Of a stretch of 64,000 nucleotides of DNA, positions 57,069-64,000 are shown piece by piece. Every line of letters begins with the position of its first letter. Within the stretch, counting starts at the first letter, position 1. The position numbers were made by a program, and so were the translations under genes. The stretch comes from Sphingobacteriales bacterium 44-61 (lineage in GTDB: Bacteria; Bacteroidota; Bacteroidia; Chitinophagales; Chitinophagaceae): positions 1 through 64,000 of the forward strand of contig MKTW01000009.1 in NCBI GenBank assembly GCA_001898405.1, read 5' to 3'. Under the pieces are notes generated by a model, which was not told where the DNA came from, searched no databases, and worked only from the letters and a program-made list of their open reading frames with translations.

Positions 57069-58100
57069 ATGGCAAAAACAGAAAAAACTACCGATATGTC
57101 AAGCAATAATGAGAAACTAAAAGCTTTAAAGCTTACCATGGATAAAATCGAAAAAGATTTTGGTAAGGGAAGCGTAATGATGATGAATGAGCGGGGTGAA
57201 GTGCAGCAGGAAGTAGTGTCTACCGGTTCTATAGGCCTGGATGTTGCCCTGGGTATTGGCGGTTTACCAAGAGGTCGTGTGATCGAGATCTACGGTCCTG
57301 AATCTTCCGGTAAAACCACTATCGCTACACACGTTATTGCTGAGGCGCAGAAAAAAGGTGGTATGTGCGCGATCATTGATGCTGAGCATGCTTTTGACAG
57401 TTCCTATGCCCAGAAGCTGGGTGTGGATGTGGACAATTTACTGATCTCCCAGCCCGATTATGGCGAGCAGGCATTGGAAATTGCCGACCGCCTGATCCTT
57501 TCCGGGGCACTGGATGTAGTGGTAATTGACTCCGTAGCGGCCCTGGTACCAAAAGGTGAGCTGGAAGGGGAAATGGGAGACAGCAAAATGGGCCTGCAGG
57601 CCAGGCTGATGAGCCAGGCTTTGCGTAAACTGACTGCAACCATTTCCAAAACAAATACCATCTGTATTTTCATCAACCAGCTCCGTGAAAAGATCGGGGT
57701 AATGTTTGGTAACCCTGAAACAACTACCGGTGGTAACGCCCTGAAGTTTTATGCTTCTGTAAGGCTTGATATCCGCCGTAGTTCTCAGATCAAAGACGGC
57801 GACGAAGCAATAGGCAACCGTGTAAAGGTAAAAGTCGTTAAGAATAAAGTAGCTCCTCCATTCAGAGCTGCAGAATTCGATATTATTTTCGGTGAAGGAA
57901 TTTCCAAAACCGGGGAGATCATTGACATGGGCGTGGAATTAGGCATCGTACAAAAAAGCGGGTCCTGGTTTAGCTATAACAGTGATAAACTCGGGCAGGG
58001 CCGGGATGCGGTTAAACAACTTTTAACCGATAATCCCGAACTGGCCAAAGAAATTGAAGCCAAGATCCGGGAGAAAATTAAAGAAGTACAAGCGGCTTAA
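57069..58100 (+). CDS. recA: Recombinase RecA
   Basis: The ATG at 57069 (MAKTEKTTD) is preferred to a TTG 6 bases upstream. The 343-residue protein has the RecA core: Walker [32 protein letters not shown] (Walker B), loop L1 [20 protein letters not shown] and loop L2 [37 protein letters not shown]. It drives strand exchange and stimulates LexA-type cleavage where such repressors exist. A terminator follows at 58154. Its high conservation makes the assignment safe. Confidence 0.97.
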   Translation: MAKTEKTTDMSSNNEKLKALKLTMDKIEKDFGKGSVMMMNERGEVQQEVVSTGSIGLDVALGIGGLPRGRVIEIYGPESSGKTTIATHVIAEAQKKGGMCAIIDAEHAFDSSYAQKLGVDVDNLLISQPDYGEQALEIADRLILSGALDVVVIDSVAALVPKGELEGEMGDSKMGLQARLMSQALRKLTATISKTNTICIFINQLREKIGVMFGNPETTTGGNALKFYASVRLDIRRSSQIKDGDEAIGNRVKVKVVKNKVAPPFRAAEFDIIFGEGISKTGEIIDMGVELGIVQKSGSWFSYNSDKLGQGRDAVKQLLTDNPELAKEIEAKIREKIKEVQAA

Positions 58101-58153
58101 AGTTTTCATTTGTAGGCTTTTGGCCTATGGATGGGTTAGTAAAATAAAGCTGT

Positions 58154-58179
58154 CTGCCTTAAAGCAGGCAGTTTTTTTT
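58154..58179 (+). terminator. recA terminator
   Basis: CTGCCT-TAAAGC-AGGCAG is followed by TTTTTTTTA, 54 bases after the recA stop. Confidence 0.85.
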
Positions 58180-58209
58180 ATATATTTTATGAATCGGTTA
58201 ATATATTTC

Positions 58210-58232
58210 AATGTTTAAACATTATATATTTG
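58210..58232 (+). promoter_or_regulatory. Second copy of the MarR-type operator with -7 box
   Basis: AATGTTTAAACATT (58210-58223) is a perfect dyad, and TATATTTG (58225-58232) fits TAnnTTTG. Both, together with the preceding ATTTC, match the MarR promoter at 44987-45012. Further downstream are a second GTTTAAAC (58268-58275) and a hairpin CCGGTGA/TCACCGG (58242-58261) before the start codon at 58283. Confidence 0.65.
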
Positions 58233-58282
58233 TCTACCAAACCGGTGAACCAAGTCACCGGCTAAACGTTTAAACAAACCTC

Positions 58283-58753
58283 ATGACACCTGACAAAAAG
58301 AAAACCCCCTGGATGAAAAGGGTTTTATGGTCCGTTTTTGTGTTGGTAGTGATCGCTGCCGGCATTTATTGGTATGTGGCTTCTGAAAAATTTGCCGATA
58401 CCAATGATCGCGAAGCAGTATACACCGTAAATGCACTGGATTTTATTCGTGAATTCCACGAAAGCGACAGTGCCGCCAATGCGAAATACCGTGACAAAAT
58501 CATTACAGTAAATGGCACAGTTTCTGCCGTAGAGCCCGCCGACTCGGCTACCATGAACATAAAATTTGTTGATACCACTACCGGCTCTTATGTCATTTTT
58601 GCTTTTCAGGAACAACACGTAGCAGAGGCAAAAACCATAAAGGAAGGAGACCTCGTTTCCATTAAAGGATCTTGCAGCGGAGGCACCTATAGCGAAATCC
58701 TCGGTGTAGAAAAAATAGATTTCAAACGAAGCGCACTCAATAAAACCAAATAA
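58283..58753 (+). CDS. OB-fold membrane-anchored protein (tRNA_anti-like)
   Basis: The 156-residue protein has an N-terminal membrane segment (about 11-31, RVLWSVFVLVVIAAGIYWYVASE) and a periplasmic OB-fold domain at about 45-150 (ITVNGTVSAVEPADSATMNIKFVDTTTGSYVIFAFQEQHV...VSIKGSCSGGTYSEILGVEKIDF), the tRNA_anti-like family. These resemble small OB-fold proteins of unknown ligand. It is 29 bases upstream of the YceI gene and shares its operator-bearing promoter, so the two are probably used together. Confidence 0.75.
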   Translation: MTPDKKKTPWMKRVLWSVFVLVVIAAGIYWYVASEKFADTNDREAVYTVNALDFIREFHESDSAANAKYRDKIITVNGTVSAVEPADSATMNIKFVDTTTGSYVIFAFQEQHVAEAKTIKEGDLVSIKGSCSGGTYSEILGVEKIDFKRSALNKTK

Positions 58754-58782
58754 CCAAACACCTTTCTAAAAATAAACAAAAC

Positions 58783-59328
58783 ATGAAAAAAACGATCCTC
58801 GCATTAGCTTTAGTAGCAGTAACCGGCAGCCTGTTTGCCCAAAAGAAAACAACCACTTCTGCTACTGTAGCATTTGATGCAAGCACCGCAATTGATAACC
58901 TGCCTAAAGCAGAGAACAAAACAGTAGTAGCCGCTCTTGATCCTAAAACAGGTTCTGTAGCATTCGAAGCAACTGTTAAGAATTTCGCTTTCGCCAACCC
59001 CACCATCCAACAACACTTTAATGGTGAAAAATGGCTGGACTCCGATAAATTCCCTTCTTTCATTTTCAAAGGAAATATCATAGATCCTGCTAAAGTTGAC
59101 TTCACCAAAGATGGTTCTTACAATACAAACGTTGAAGGCTCTCTTTCTATAAAAGGCGTTGAACAAAAAGTCAAGGCCCCTGCAACGATCGTTGTAAAAG
59201 CCGGAGCCATCTCTGCTACTTCCAATTTCTCCATCAAACTGACCGATTTTGGTATTTCTGGCGCCCCAATCGATGCTGGTAAAGTATCCAAAGAGCCTAA
59301 AGTAACAGTAAGCGCAGATTTTAAATAA
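58783..59328 (+). CDS. YceI-family secreted protein
   Basis: The 181-residue protein has a signal peptide (residues 1-20, TGSLFAQ) and the YceI pattern: a lipocalin-like beta barrel with SVAFEATVKNFAFANPTIQQHFNGEKWLDSDKFPSFIFKGNI, SLSIKGVEQKVKAPATIVVK and ATSNFSIKLTDFGI. YceI proteins bind polyisoprenoid lipids in the periplasm and rise under stress or acid. In many genomes YceI and MarR genes are adjacent; here they are 13 kb apart but share an operator. A terminator follows at 59353. Confidence 0.9.
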   Translation: MKKTILALALVAVTGSLFAQKKTTTSATVAFDASTAIDNLPKAENKTVVAALDPKTGSVAFEATVKNFAFANPTIQQHFNGEKWLDSDKFPSFIFKGNIIDPAKVDFTKDGSYNTNVEGSLSIKGVEQKVKAPATIVVKAGAISATSNFSIKLTDFGISGAPIDAGKVSKEPKVTVSADFK

Positions 59329-59352
59329 GTAGCCCCTTACGATAAATAAAAA

Positions 59353-59385
59353 AGGCTGTTTCATAACTTGAGACAGCCTCTCTTT
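59353..59385 (+). terminator. Terminator of the YceI gene
   Basis: AGGCTGTTTCA pairs with TGAGACAGCCT (one G-T pair), followed by CTCTCTTTT, 24 bases after the stop. Confidence 0.75.
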
Positions 59386-59497
59386 TATTTTAAACCCTGT
59401 ATAACCCCCCGGCCATTTACACGATTCAGATGGTCTCCCTTTCTTCTTGAAACAACTTCTTCCTTTTATTATGCTTCGGTTTTCTTTTAACTCTTGG

Positions 59498-59533
59498 CTA
59501 AAGATTCTAACTTGCTCCATCTTTAATCTTTAG
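59498..59533. promoter_or_regulatory. Inverted repeat just before mgsA
   Basis: CTAAAGATT (59498-59506) and AATCTTTAG (59525-59533) are perfect 9-bp arms with an 18-base loop ending 2 bases before ATG 59536. A stem this close to the start could mask it in the mRNA. TGGCTAAAGA of the left flank recurs at about 50602. Confidence 0.4.
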
Positions 59534-59535
59534 CT

Positions 59536-59988
59536 ATGAGCAGAATATTTAATGCTGTTAAAAGAATTGCCCTGGTAGCCCACGATAATATGAAAGATGA
59601 GCTGATCGACTGGGCCTATTTCAATAGGGAAGCCTTATCCAAACATACTCTTTTTGCTACCGGCACCACCGGCACTTTACTCGAAACCTCCCTGAAACAA
59701 CCTATTTCAAAATTCCTGAGCGGGCCGCTCGGTGGTGATCAGCAAATAGGTGCCAGCATCGCCGAAGGAAAACTCGATGTATTGATCTTTTTCTGGGACC
59801 CGATGGAAGCACAGCCGCATGATCCCGATATTAAAGCATTGCTGCGCGTGGCCGCCACCTGGAATATCCCCACAGCCTGCAATCGCTCAACAGCTGATTT
59901 TATGCTTACTTCTCCGTTAATGTATACAGAATATCAACCCGCGCTGCCAGATTATTCTGCCTATATTAATAGAAAGACCCTACGCTGA
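59536..59988 (+). CDS. mgsA: Methylglyoxal synthase
   Basis: The 150-residue protein has the MGS-fold pattern: RIALVAHDNMKDELIDW, TLFATGTTGTLL (phosphate loop), SGPLGGDQQIGASIAEGKLDVLIFFWDPMEAQPHDPDIKALLR with catalytic and phosphate-binding Asp residues, and WNIPTACNRSTADFMLTS. It converts dihydroxyacetone phosphate to methylglyoxal, a bypass of lower glycolysis under sugar-phosphate stress. Length fits the homohexamer subunits (about 150). It stands alone. Confidence 0.95.
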   Translation: MSRIFNAVKRIALVAHDNMKDELIDWAYFNREALSKHTLFATGTTGTLLETSLKQPISKFLSGPLGGDQQIGASIAEGKLDVLIFFWDPMEAQPHDPDIKALLRVAATWNIPTACNRSTADFMLTSPLMYTEYQPALPDYSAYINRKTLR

Positions 59989-60018
59989 TATAATATTCCA
60001 TTATTAATTTGCCGGGTA

Positions 60019-60153
60019 TCATTCATGCATGTTGGTGCACAAGAACCTCCCTTTTTGCACTGCAGCTTTCAACGCTTCACATCTTTTGGAAGTATCCTTT
60101 TCGCAGCCCAGGGTCAGAAATACCAGTGGTAACATCAGCAAAAGTTTTCTCAT
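60019..60153 (-). CDS. Very small lipoprotein
   Basis: The ATG at 60153 gives a 44-residue protein, MRKLLLMLPLVFLTLGCEKD..., with a lipobox LTLGC (Cys17) and a Lys/Arg-rich tail (SKRCEALKAAVQKGRFLC). Cleavage and lipidation would leave a 28-residue peptide with two more Cys. It is divergent from uvrB. The N-terminus is well formed; the mature part has no family match that I know. It may be a short entericidin-like lipoprotein. Confidence 0.5.
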   Translation of the reverse strand: MRKLLLMLPLVFLTLGCEKDTSKRCEALKAAVQKGRFLCTNMHE

Positions 60154-60240
60154 TTGTTTAGGTTTACCAGCATTGGCCCGACAACCGAACCATCCACGGC
60201 GTTGCATATTTTTTGCTGCTTACCCATTATCCAAATATGG

Positions 60241-60248
60241 TAACTTTG
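60241..60248 (+). promoter_or_regulatory. -7 box close to the uvrB start codon
   Basis: TAACTTTG fits TAnnTTTG exactly and ends 10 bases before ATG 60259, implying a leader of only a few bases. Confidence 0.4.
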
Positions 60249-60258
60249 ATCAACGATT

Positions 60259-62298
60259 ATGGCATTCAAACTACACTCTCCTTTTCCTCCTGCCGGCGAT
60301 CAGCCTGAAGCGATACGTCAACTCACAGAAGGTATTCTCTCCGGTGAAAAATACCAGACACTCCTCGGTGTTACCGGTAGCGGAAAAACCTACACTATTG
60401 CCAACATGATCCAGAACGTGCAAAGGCCAACCCTGGTCATCACGCACAATAAAACCCTGGTAGCACAACTATACGGAGAGTTCCGCCAGTTCTTCCCCGA
60501 GAATGCCGTTGAGTATTTCGTTTCCTATTACGATTACTATCAGCCGGAGGCCTATATGCCGGTAAGCGATGTGTACATTGAAAAAGATCTCAGCATTAAT
60601 GATGAGCTGGATAAGCTTCGCCTTCGGGCCACTTCCAGCCTGCTCAGCGGAAGAAGGGATATTATCGTTGTTGCTTCAGTAAGCTGTATCTATGGTATGG
60701 GTAACCCTACCGATTATGAAAATGGTATTATCCGGATCAATAAAGGCCAGACCATTTCAAGGCAGGGCTTTCTCCATTCACTTGTTAATTCATTATACAA
60801 CCGCACCACACTGGAATTTAACCGCGGCACTTTCCGCGTTAAAGGGGATACTGTAGACATCAACCTTCCGTATGTGGATTATGGCTACCGCATCACTTTC
60901 TTCGGTGATGAAATTGAAGAGATAGAAAGCCTGGATGTAGTAACCGGAAAACGGATTGCCAAATTGGAGAATGCTGCCATATTTCCTGCCAACCTGTATG
61001 TAGCACCTAAAGACATTATGCAACAGGTGATCTACGAAGTTCAGGATGAAATGCAGGCACAGGTTGAATATTTCAAAGCCAATGGAAAACTGATCGAGGC
61101 ACAACGCCTGAAAGAACGGGTGGAATATGATGTTGAAATGATCAAAGAACTGGGCTATTGCAACGGCATCGAAAACTATTCACGCTTCTTCGACCGGCGC
61201 AATCCCGGTACAAGACCCTTCTGCCTGTTGGATTATTTCCCCAAAGATTTTGTGTGTGTAATTGACGAGAGCCACCAAACCGTGCCACAGGTAAGCGGTA
61301 TGTATGGTGGCGACCGAAGCAGGAAACTGATACTGGTGGATTACGGCTTCCGTCTCCCCAGTGCATTGGACAACCGCCCGCTCAACTTCCATGAATTTGA
61401 ATCCCTGCTCAATCAAACCGTATACGTTTCTGCCACACCGGATGACTATGAACTGGAAAAGACCGGAGGCGTGGTGGTAGAGCAGGTGGTGCGCCCTACA
61501 GGGCTGCTTGATCCCCCCATTGATATTCGCCCCAGCGTGAACCAGATCGATGACCTGCTGGATGAAATTGACAAGCGGGTAAAAAAAGGCGACCGGGTGC
61601 TGGTAACAACACTCACCAAGCGGATGGCAGAAGAAATGGATAAATACCTTCACCGTATTAATATCAAATCGAAATATATCCATAGTGAAGTGGATACGCT
61701 GGAGCGCGTGGAGATACTGCGTCAACTGCGTTTGGGAGAAATTGATGTGCTGGTAGGAGTTAACCTGTTGAGAGAAGGTCTCGACCTGCCGGAAGTATCG
61801 CTCGTAGCCATCCTGGATGCGGATAAAGAAGGGTTTCTGCGCAATGAAAAATCATTGACACAAACTGCTGGCCGTGCTGCCCGTAATGTCGATGGCCTGG
61901 TCATTTTTTATGCTGATAAAATGACCGAGAGTATGCAGAAGACCATTGATGAAACCAACCGCCGCCGCGAAAAACAAATCGCCTATAATATCGAACACGG
62001 TATCACTCCAAAGACCGTAGTGAAATCGAAGCAACAGGTATTTGCTCAAACATCGGTACTCGATATCAAGGGATATGACCCTGCCAATCCTTATGCCGTA
62101 GCTCCGGATGAAGACCTGGTGCCGGTGGCCGCTGAAGAACAGGCTGAGTATAAAACCATTCCCCAAACCGAGAAAGCCATTGGCAGAATCCGGAAGGATA
62201 TGGAAAAAGCAGCCCGCGACCTTGACTTTATGGAAGCAGCCCGGTTAAGAGACGAGATGTTTGTGCTCCAGAAAAAGCTGGAAGAAATGAAAAAGTAG
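60259..62298 (+). CDS. uvrB: Excinuclease ABC subunit B
   Basis: The 679-residue protein has the full UvrB order: Walker A GVTGSGKTYT, the damage-binding beta-hairpin region (VSYYDYYQPEAYMPVSDVYIEKD), the DESH box CVIDESHQTVPQ, the helicase motif VGVNLLREGLDLPEVSLVAILDADKEGFLR, and the C-terminal UVR domain (IGRIRKDMEKAARDLDFMEAARLRDEM) that contacts UvrC. It loads on DNA with UvrA and holds the lesion for nicking. Length is normal. The gene stands alone in this window. Confidence 0.96.
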   Translation: MAFKLHSPFPPAGDQPEAIRQLTEGILSGEKYQTLLGVTGSGKTYTIANMIQNVQRPTLVITHNKTLVAQLYGEFRQFFPENAVEYFVSYYDYYQPEAYMPVSDVYIEKDLSINDELDKLRLRATSSLLSGRRDIIVVASVSCIYGMGNPTDYENGIIRINKGQTISRQGFLHSLVNSLYNRTTLEFNRGTFRVKGDTVDINLPYVDYGYRITFFGDEIEEIESLDVVTGKRIAKLENAAIFPANLYVAPKDIMQQVIYEVQDEMQAQVEYFKANGKLIEAQRLKERVEYDVEMIKELGYCNGIENYSRFFDRRNPGTRPFCLLDYFPKDFVCVIDESHQTVPQVSGMYGGDRSRKLILVDYGFRLPSALDNRPLNFHEFESLLNQTVYVSATPDDYELEKTGGVVVEQVVRPTGLLDPPIDIRPSVNQIDDLLDEIDKRVKKGDRVLVTTLTKRMAEEMDKYLHRINIKSKYIHSEVDTLERVEILRQLRLGEIDVLVGVNLLREGLDLPEVSLVAILDADKEGFLRNEKSLTQTAGRAARNVDGLVIFYADKMTESMQKTIDETNRRREKQIAYNIEHGITPKTVVKSKQQVFAQTSVLDIKGYDPANPYAVAPDEDLVPVAAEEQAEYKTIPQTEKAIGRIRKDMEKAARDLDFMEAARLRDEMFVLQKKLEEMKK

Positions 62299-62440
62299 GC
62301 TATCGTAGTTTTACTTTTTCTAACTGAGTGATTCTCCGCGATTTTCCAATTCTTAGACCCTGATTATTGGTAAGGAATCTGGTCCTGTTTACTTTTGGTA
62401 AGTACCAATATCCATTTTAAAACCGGTAATCCAATTTTTT

Positions 62441-62671
62441 ATGAGAAAGCGTATCCATAGGGTTGCGAATTTCCTTGCATTCAATCTTCTTTTTTTCGCC
62501 ATTTACCTGAACTTTATTTACAAAGACCCATCTGTTCCTACCGTTACTGATAAAAACCAGGAAGACGCTGCTGCTTTCAGTGAAACCTTAACAGCTGAAA
62601 AAAGCTTGGAGAAAAAAGAGACACCTGCCATCAGGGTCAACGAAGCAGTGGCAGCAAAAAAAATAAACTAA
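62441..62671 (+). CDS. Small single-pass membrane protein
   Basis: The 76-residue protein has a basic N-terminus (MRKRIHRVAN), one membrane segment (about 11-28, FLAFNLLFFAIYLNFIY) and a charged, disordered C-terminal part (DKNQEDAAAFSETLTAEKSLEKKE). I do not recognise a family. It lies between uvrB and polA with about 140 and 85 bases on each side. Confidence 0.5.
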   Translation: MRKRIHRVANFLAFNLLFFAIYLNFIYKDPSVPTVTDKNQEDAAAFSETLTAEKSLEKKETPAIRVNEAVAAKKIN

Positions 62672-62743
62672 ACCTGCAATCACTTTCCTTCCGGCTTCTG
62701 CTAAGTCTTCCTCATGGCCCTGTCTGTACCCGCCTGAAATAAC

Positions 62744-62751
62744 TACCTTAG
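62744..62751 (+). promoter_or_regulatory. -7-like box next to the polA start codon
   Basis: TACCTTAG is close to TAnnTTTG and ends 4 bases before ATG 62756. Confidence 0.3.
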
Positions 62752-62755
62752 CGGC

Positions 62756-64000
62756 ATGGCAAAAAAAGTCTTTTTACTGGATGCAATGGCACTGGTATTC
62801 CGTGCCTATTATGCATTGATCCGCAGCCCACGGCTGACGTCCAAAGGGAAAAATACCAACGCACAGTTCGGTTTCACCAATACACTTGTAGAGCTTATCA
62901 ATAAGCAAAAGCCATCACACATGGCTGTTTGTTTTGATACATCTGCCCCCACCGAAAGGCATACCGATTTCGAACATTATAAAGCCAACCGCCAGGAAGC
63001 ACCAGAAGATATTATCAGCGCTATACCTGATATTAAAGCGATCATTACCGCTTTCAATATCCCCTGCATCGAGCTTGATGGATATGAAGCGGATGACATC
63101 ATCGGCACATTGAGCAAACAAGCCGAAGCTGCCGGATATGAAGTGTATATGGTAACCCCCGATAAAGATTACGGTCAACTGGTAAGCAATAACATCAAAA
63201 TATATAAACCCGGCTACCAGGGTGGGGATGTGGAAATAATGGGGCCCGAAGAAGTTTGTGCCAAATGGAATATCAAAGATGTGGCGCAGGTAATTGATAT
63301 CCTGGGGCTGATGGGTGATGCCGTAGATAATATACCAGGCATTGCCGGCGTAGGGGAAAAAACCGCTGCAAAACTATTGGCAGAATACGGAACATTGGAA
63401 AATGTTGTAGAAAAAGCTGACCAGATAAAAGGCGCACTTGGTGAAAAAGTGAGAAAAGGAAAAGAAGACGCTTTGCTTTCCAAAAAACTGGCTACCATTA
63501 TTACCAATGTACCAGTAGCTTTTCATGAAGAGGATTTTCGTATAAAAGACCTGGACAAAGAAAAACTCAAAACAGTTTTCGCAGACCTTGAATTTAAAAC
63601 ATTAGGCAAACGCCTGCTTGGCGAAGAAGTAAGCGAAGTAAAAACGGCTCCCGAAGGAGTGCAAACAGATCTTTTTGGAAACATTATTGAACCGCCTACT
63701 GCTAAAGCTGCCGCCAAAACAACAACAGCAAGCGTCTCTTCCGATACAGAAGAGGGAACAGAAGGCACGGTTGATAAAAACATTCATAACACACCGCACA
63801 CTTACACGGCGGTAGAAGGAGACAAAGCTATCAAAGAATTGGTAGCCGCTTTATCCAAACACACAGAGATCTGTTTTGATACAGAAACTACCGGTATTGA
63901 TGCTAATCTTGCTGAGCTTGTAGGGTTGAGTTTTTCTGTAACCCCGGGAGAAGCATTTTATGTTCCCTGCCCTGCAGATCAACAACAAACAAAACACATC
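62756..64000 (+). CDS. polA: DNA polymerase I, N-terminal part (cut by window end)
   Basis: From ATG 62756 the frame is open to the last base, giving the first 415 residues. Residues about 1-290 are the 5'-3' exonuclease domain: LLDAMALVFRAYYALIRSPRL, AVCFDTSAPTERHTDFEHYKANRQ, GYEADDIIGTLS, VTPDKDYGQLV and IDILGLMGDAVDNIPGIAGVGEKTA. After a linker (about 300-345) the 3'-5' exonuclease domain begins with EICFDTETTGIDA, where the DxE of exonuclease motif I is intact, so proofreading is probably active, unlike in some gram-positive relatives. The polymerase domain lies outside the window. Confidence 0.95.
   Translation, partial: MAKKVFLLDAMALVFRAYYALIRSPRLTSKGKNTNAQFGFTNTLVELINKQKPSHMAVCFDTSAPTERHTDFEHYKANRQEAPEDIISAIPDIKAIITAFNIPCIELDGYEADDIIGTLSKQAEAAGYEVYMVTPDKDYGQLVSNNIKIYKPGYQGGDVEIMGPEEVCAKWNIKDVAQVIDILGLMGDAVDNIPGIAGVGEKTAAKLLAEYGTLENVVEKADQIKGALGEKVRKGKEDALLSKKLATIITNVPVAFHEEDFRIKDLDKEKLKTVFADLEFKTLGKRLLGEEVSEVKTAPEGVQTDLFGNIIEPPTAKAAAKTTTASVSSDTEEGTEGTVDKNIHNTPHTYTAVEGDKAIKELVAALSKHTEICFDTETTGIDANLAELVGLSFSVTPGEAFYVPCPADQQQTKHI

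Noticed and set aside
58810-59520. A 236-codon minus-strand frame
   Set aside because: It covers the YceI gene in reverse; the YceI protein has clear family motifs and a signal peptide, the reverse frame has none.

Overview
The window looks like chromosomal DNA of a Bacteroidota bacterium, most likely of the Chitinophagaceae. The evidence is the type IX secretion (T9SS) partners (a PorP/SprF-like protein next to a large protein with a gliding-motility C-terminal domain), RHS/YD proteins of the Bacteroidota type, a two-component 'propeller' hybrid regulator, a DUF3127 protein, promoter -7 boxes of the TAnnTTTG type and almost no Shine-Dalgarno signals. This is inference from gene content; no 16S gene is present. 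No tRNA, rRNA or CRISPR array was seen.

Layout. 1-12.9 kb (minus strand): an accessory region. A surface coiled-coil/beta-barrel protein, a 1171-aa YD-type protein, a 1551-aa RHS protein ending in a predicted HNH-like nuclease tip and a double-CXXCG putative immunity protein form a tight operon, followed by a small AT-rich membrane protein and the remains of a mobile-element gene. A tail-fibre-like surface protein lies upstream. 13-16.8 kb: ECF sigma factor, XRE-type regulator, L,D-transpeptidase-like protein and MATE exporter. 17.3-26.9 kb: a signalling block with two HisKA_3 kinases, a LuxR-type response regulator, two stand-alone receiver proteins, and a LytTR regulator overlapping a propeller-type kinase. 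27-38 kb: a globin, a self-contained 44-codon mini-gene, secreted proteins, the PorP/YDG-repeat pair and a TonB-plug-bearing protein. 38-45 kb: alpha-amylase, the 5-oxoprolinase genes pxpB-pxpC-pxpA with an NRAMP-like transporter, a radical SAM/SPASM protein and a DinB-like protein. 45-56 kb: MarR regulator, a family-10-like glycosylhydrolase, sigma-54, and a cell-envelope group (two SGNH hydrolases, MBOAT acyltransferase, glucosaminidase). 57-64 kb: housekeeping genes recA, mgsA, uvrB and polA (cut by the window end), with an OB-fold/YceI pair between recA and mgsA.

Regulatory structure is the most novel part. Three sets of matching promoter palindromes were found by eye: one shared by the MarR gene and the OB-fold/YceI operon, one shared by the two HisKA_3 kinases, and one at the same distance upstream of both stand-alone receiver genes. 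A further 18-20-base motif is shared by two surface-protein genes. Four unrelated long inverted repeats (15 to 35 bp arms) sit just beyond gene 3' ends, and several core genes (recA, uvrB, polA, the radical SAM gene) have a -7-like box almost touching the start codon, as if transcribed with very short or no leaders.

The best candidate for an undescribed system is the 1.2-11.7 kb polymorphic-toxin-like operon, in which two separate YD/RHS chains are encoded with a coiled-coil/barrel protein and an immunity candidate, with no type VI secretion gene in the window.
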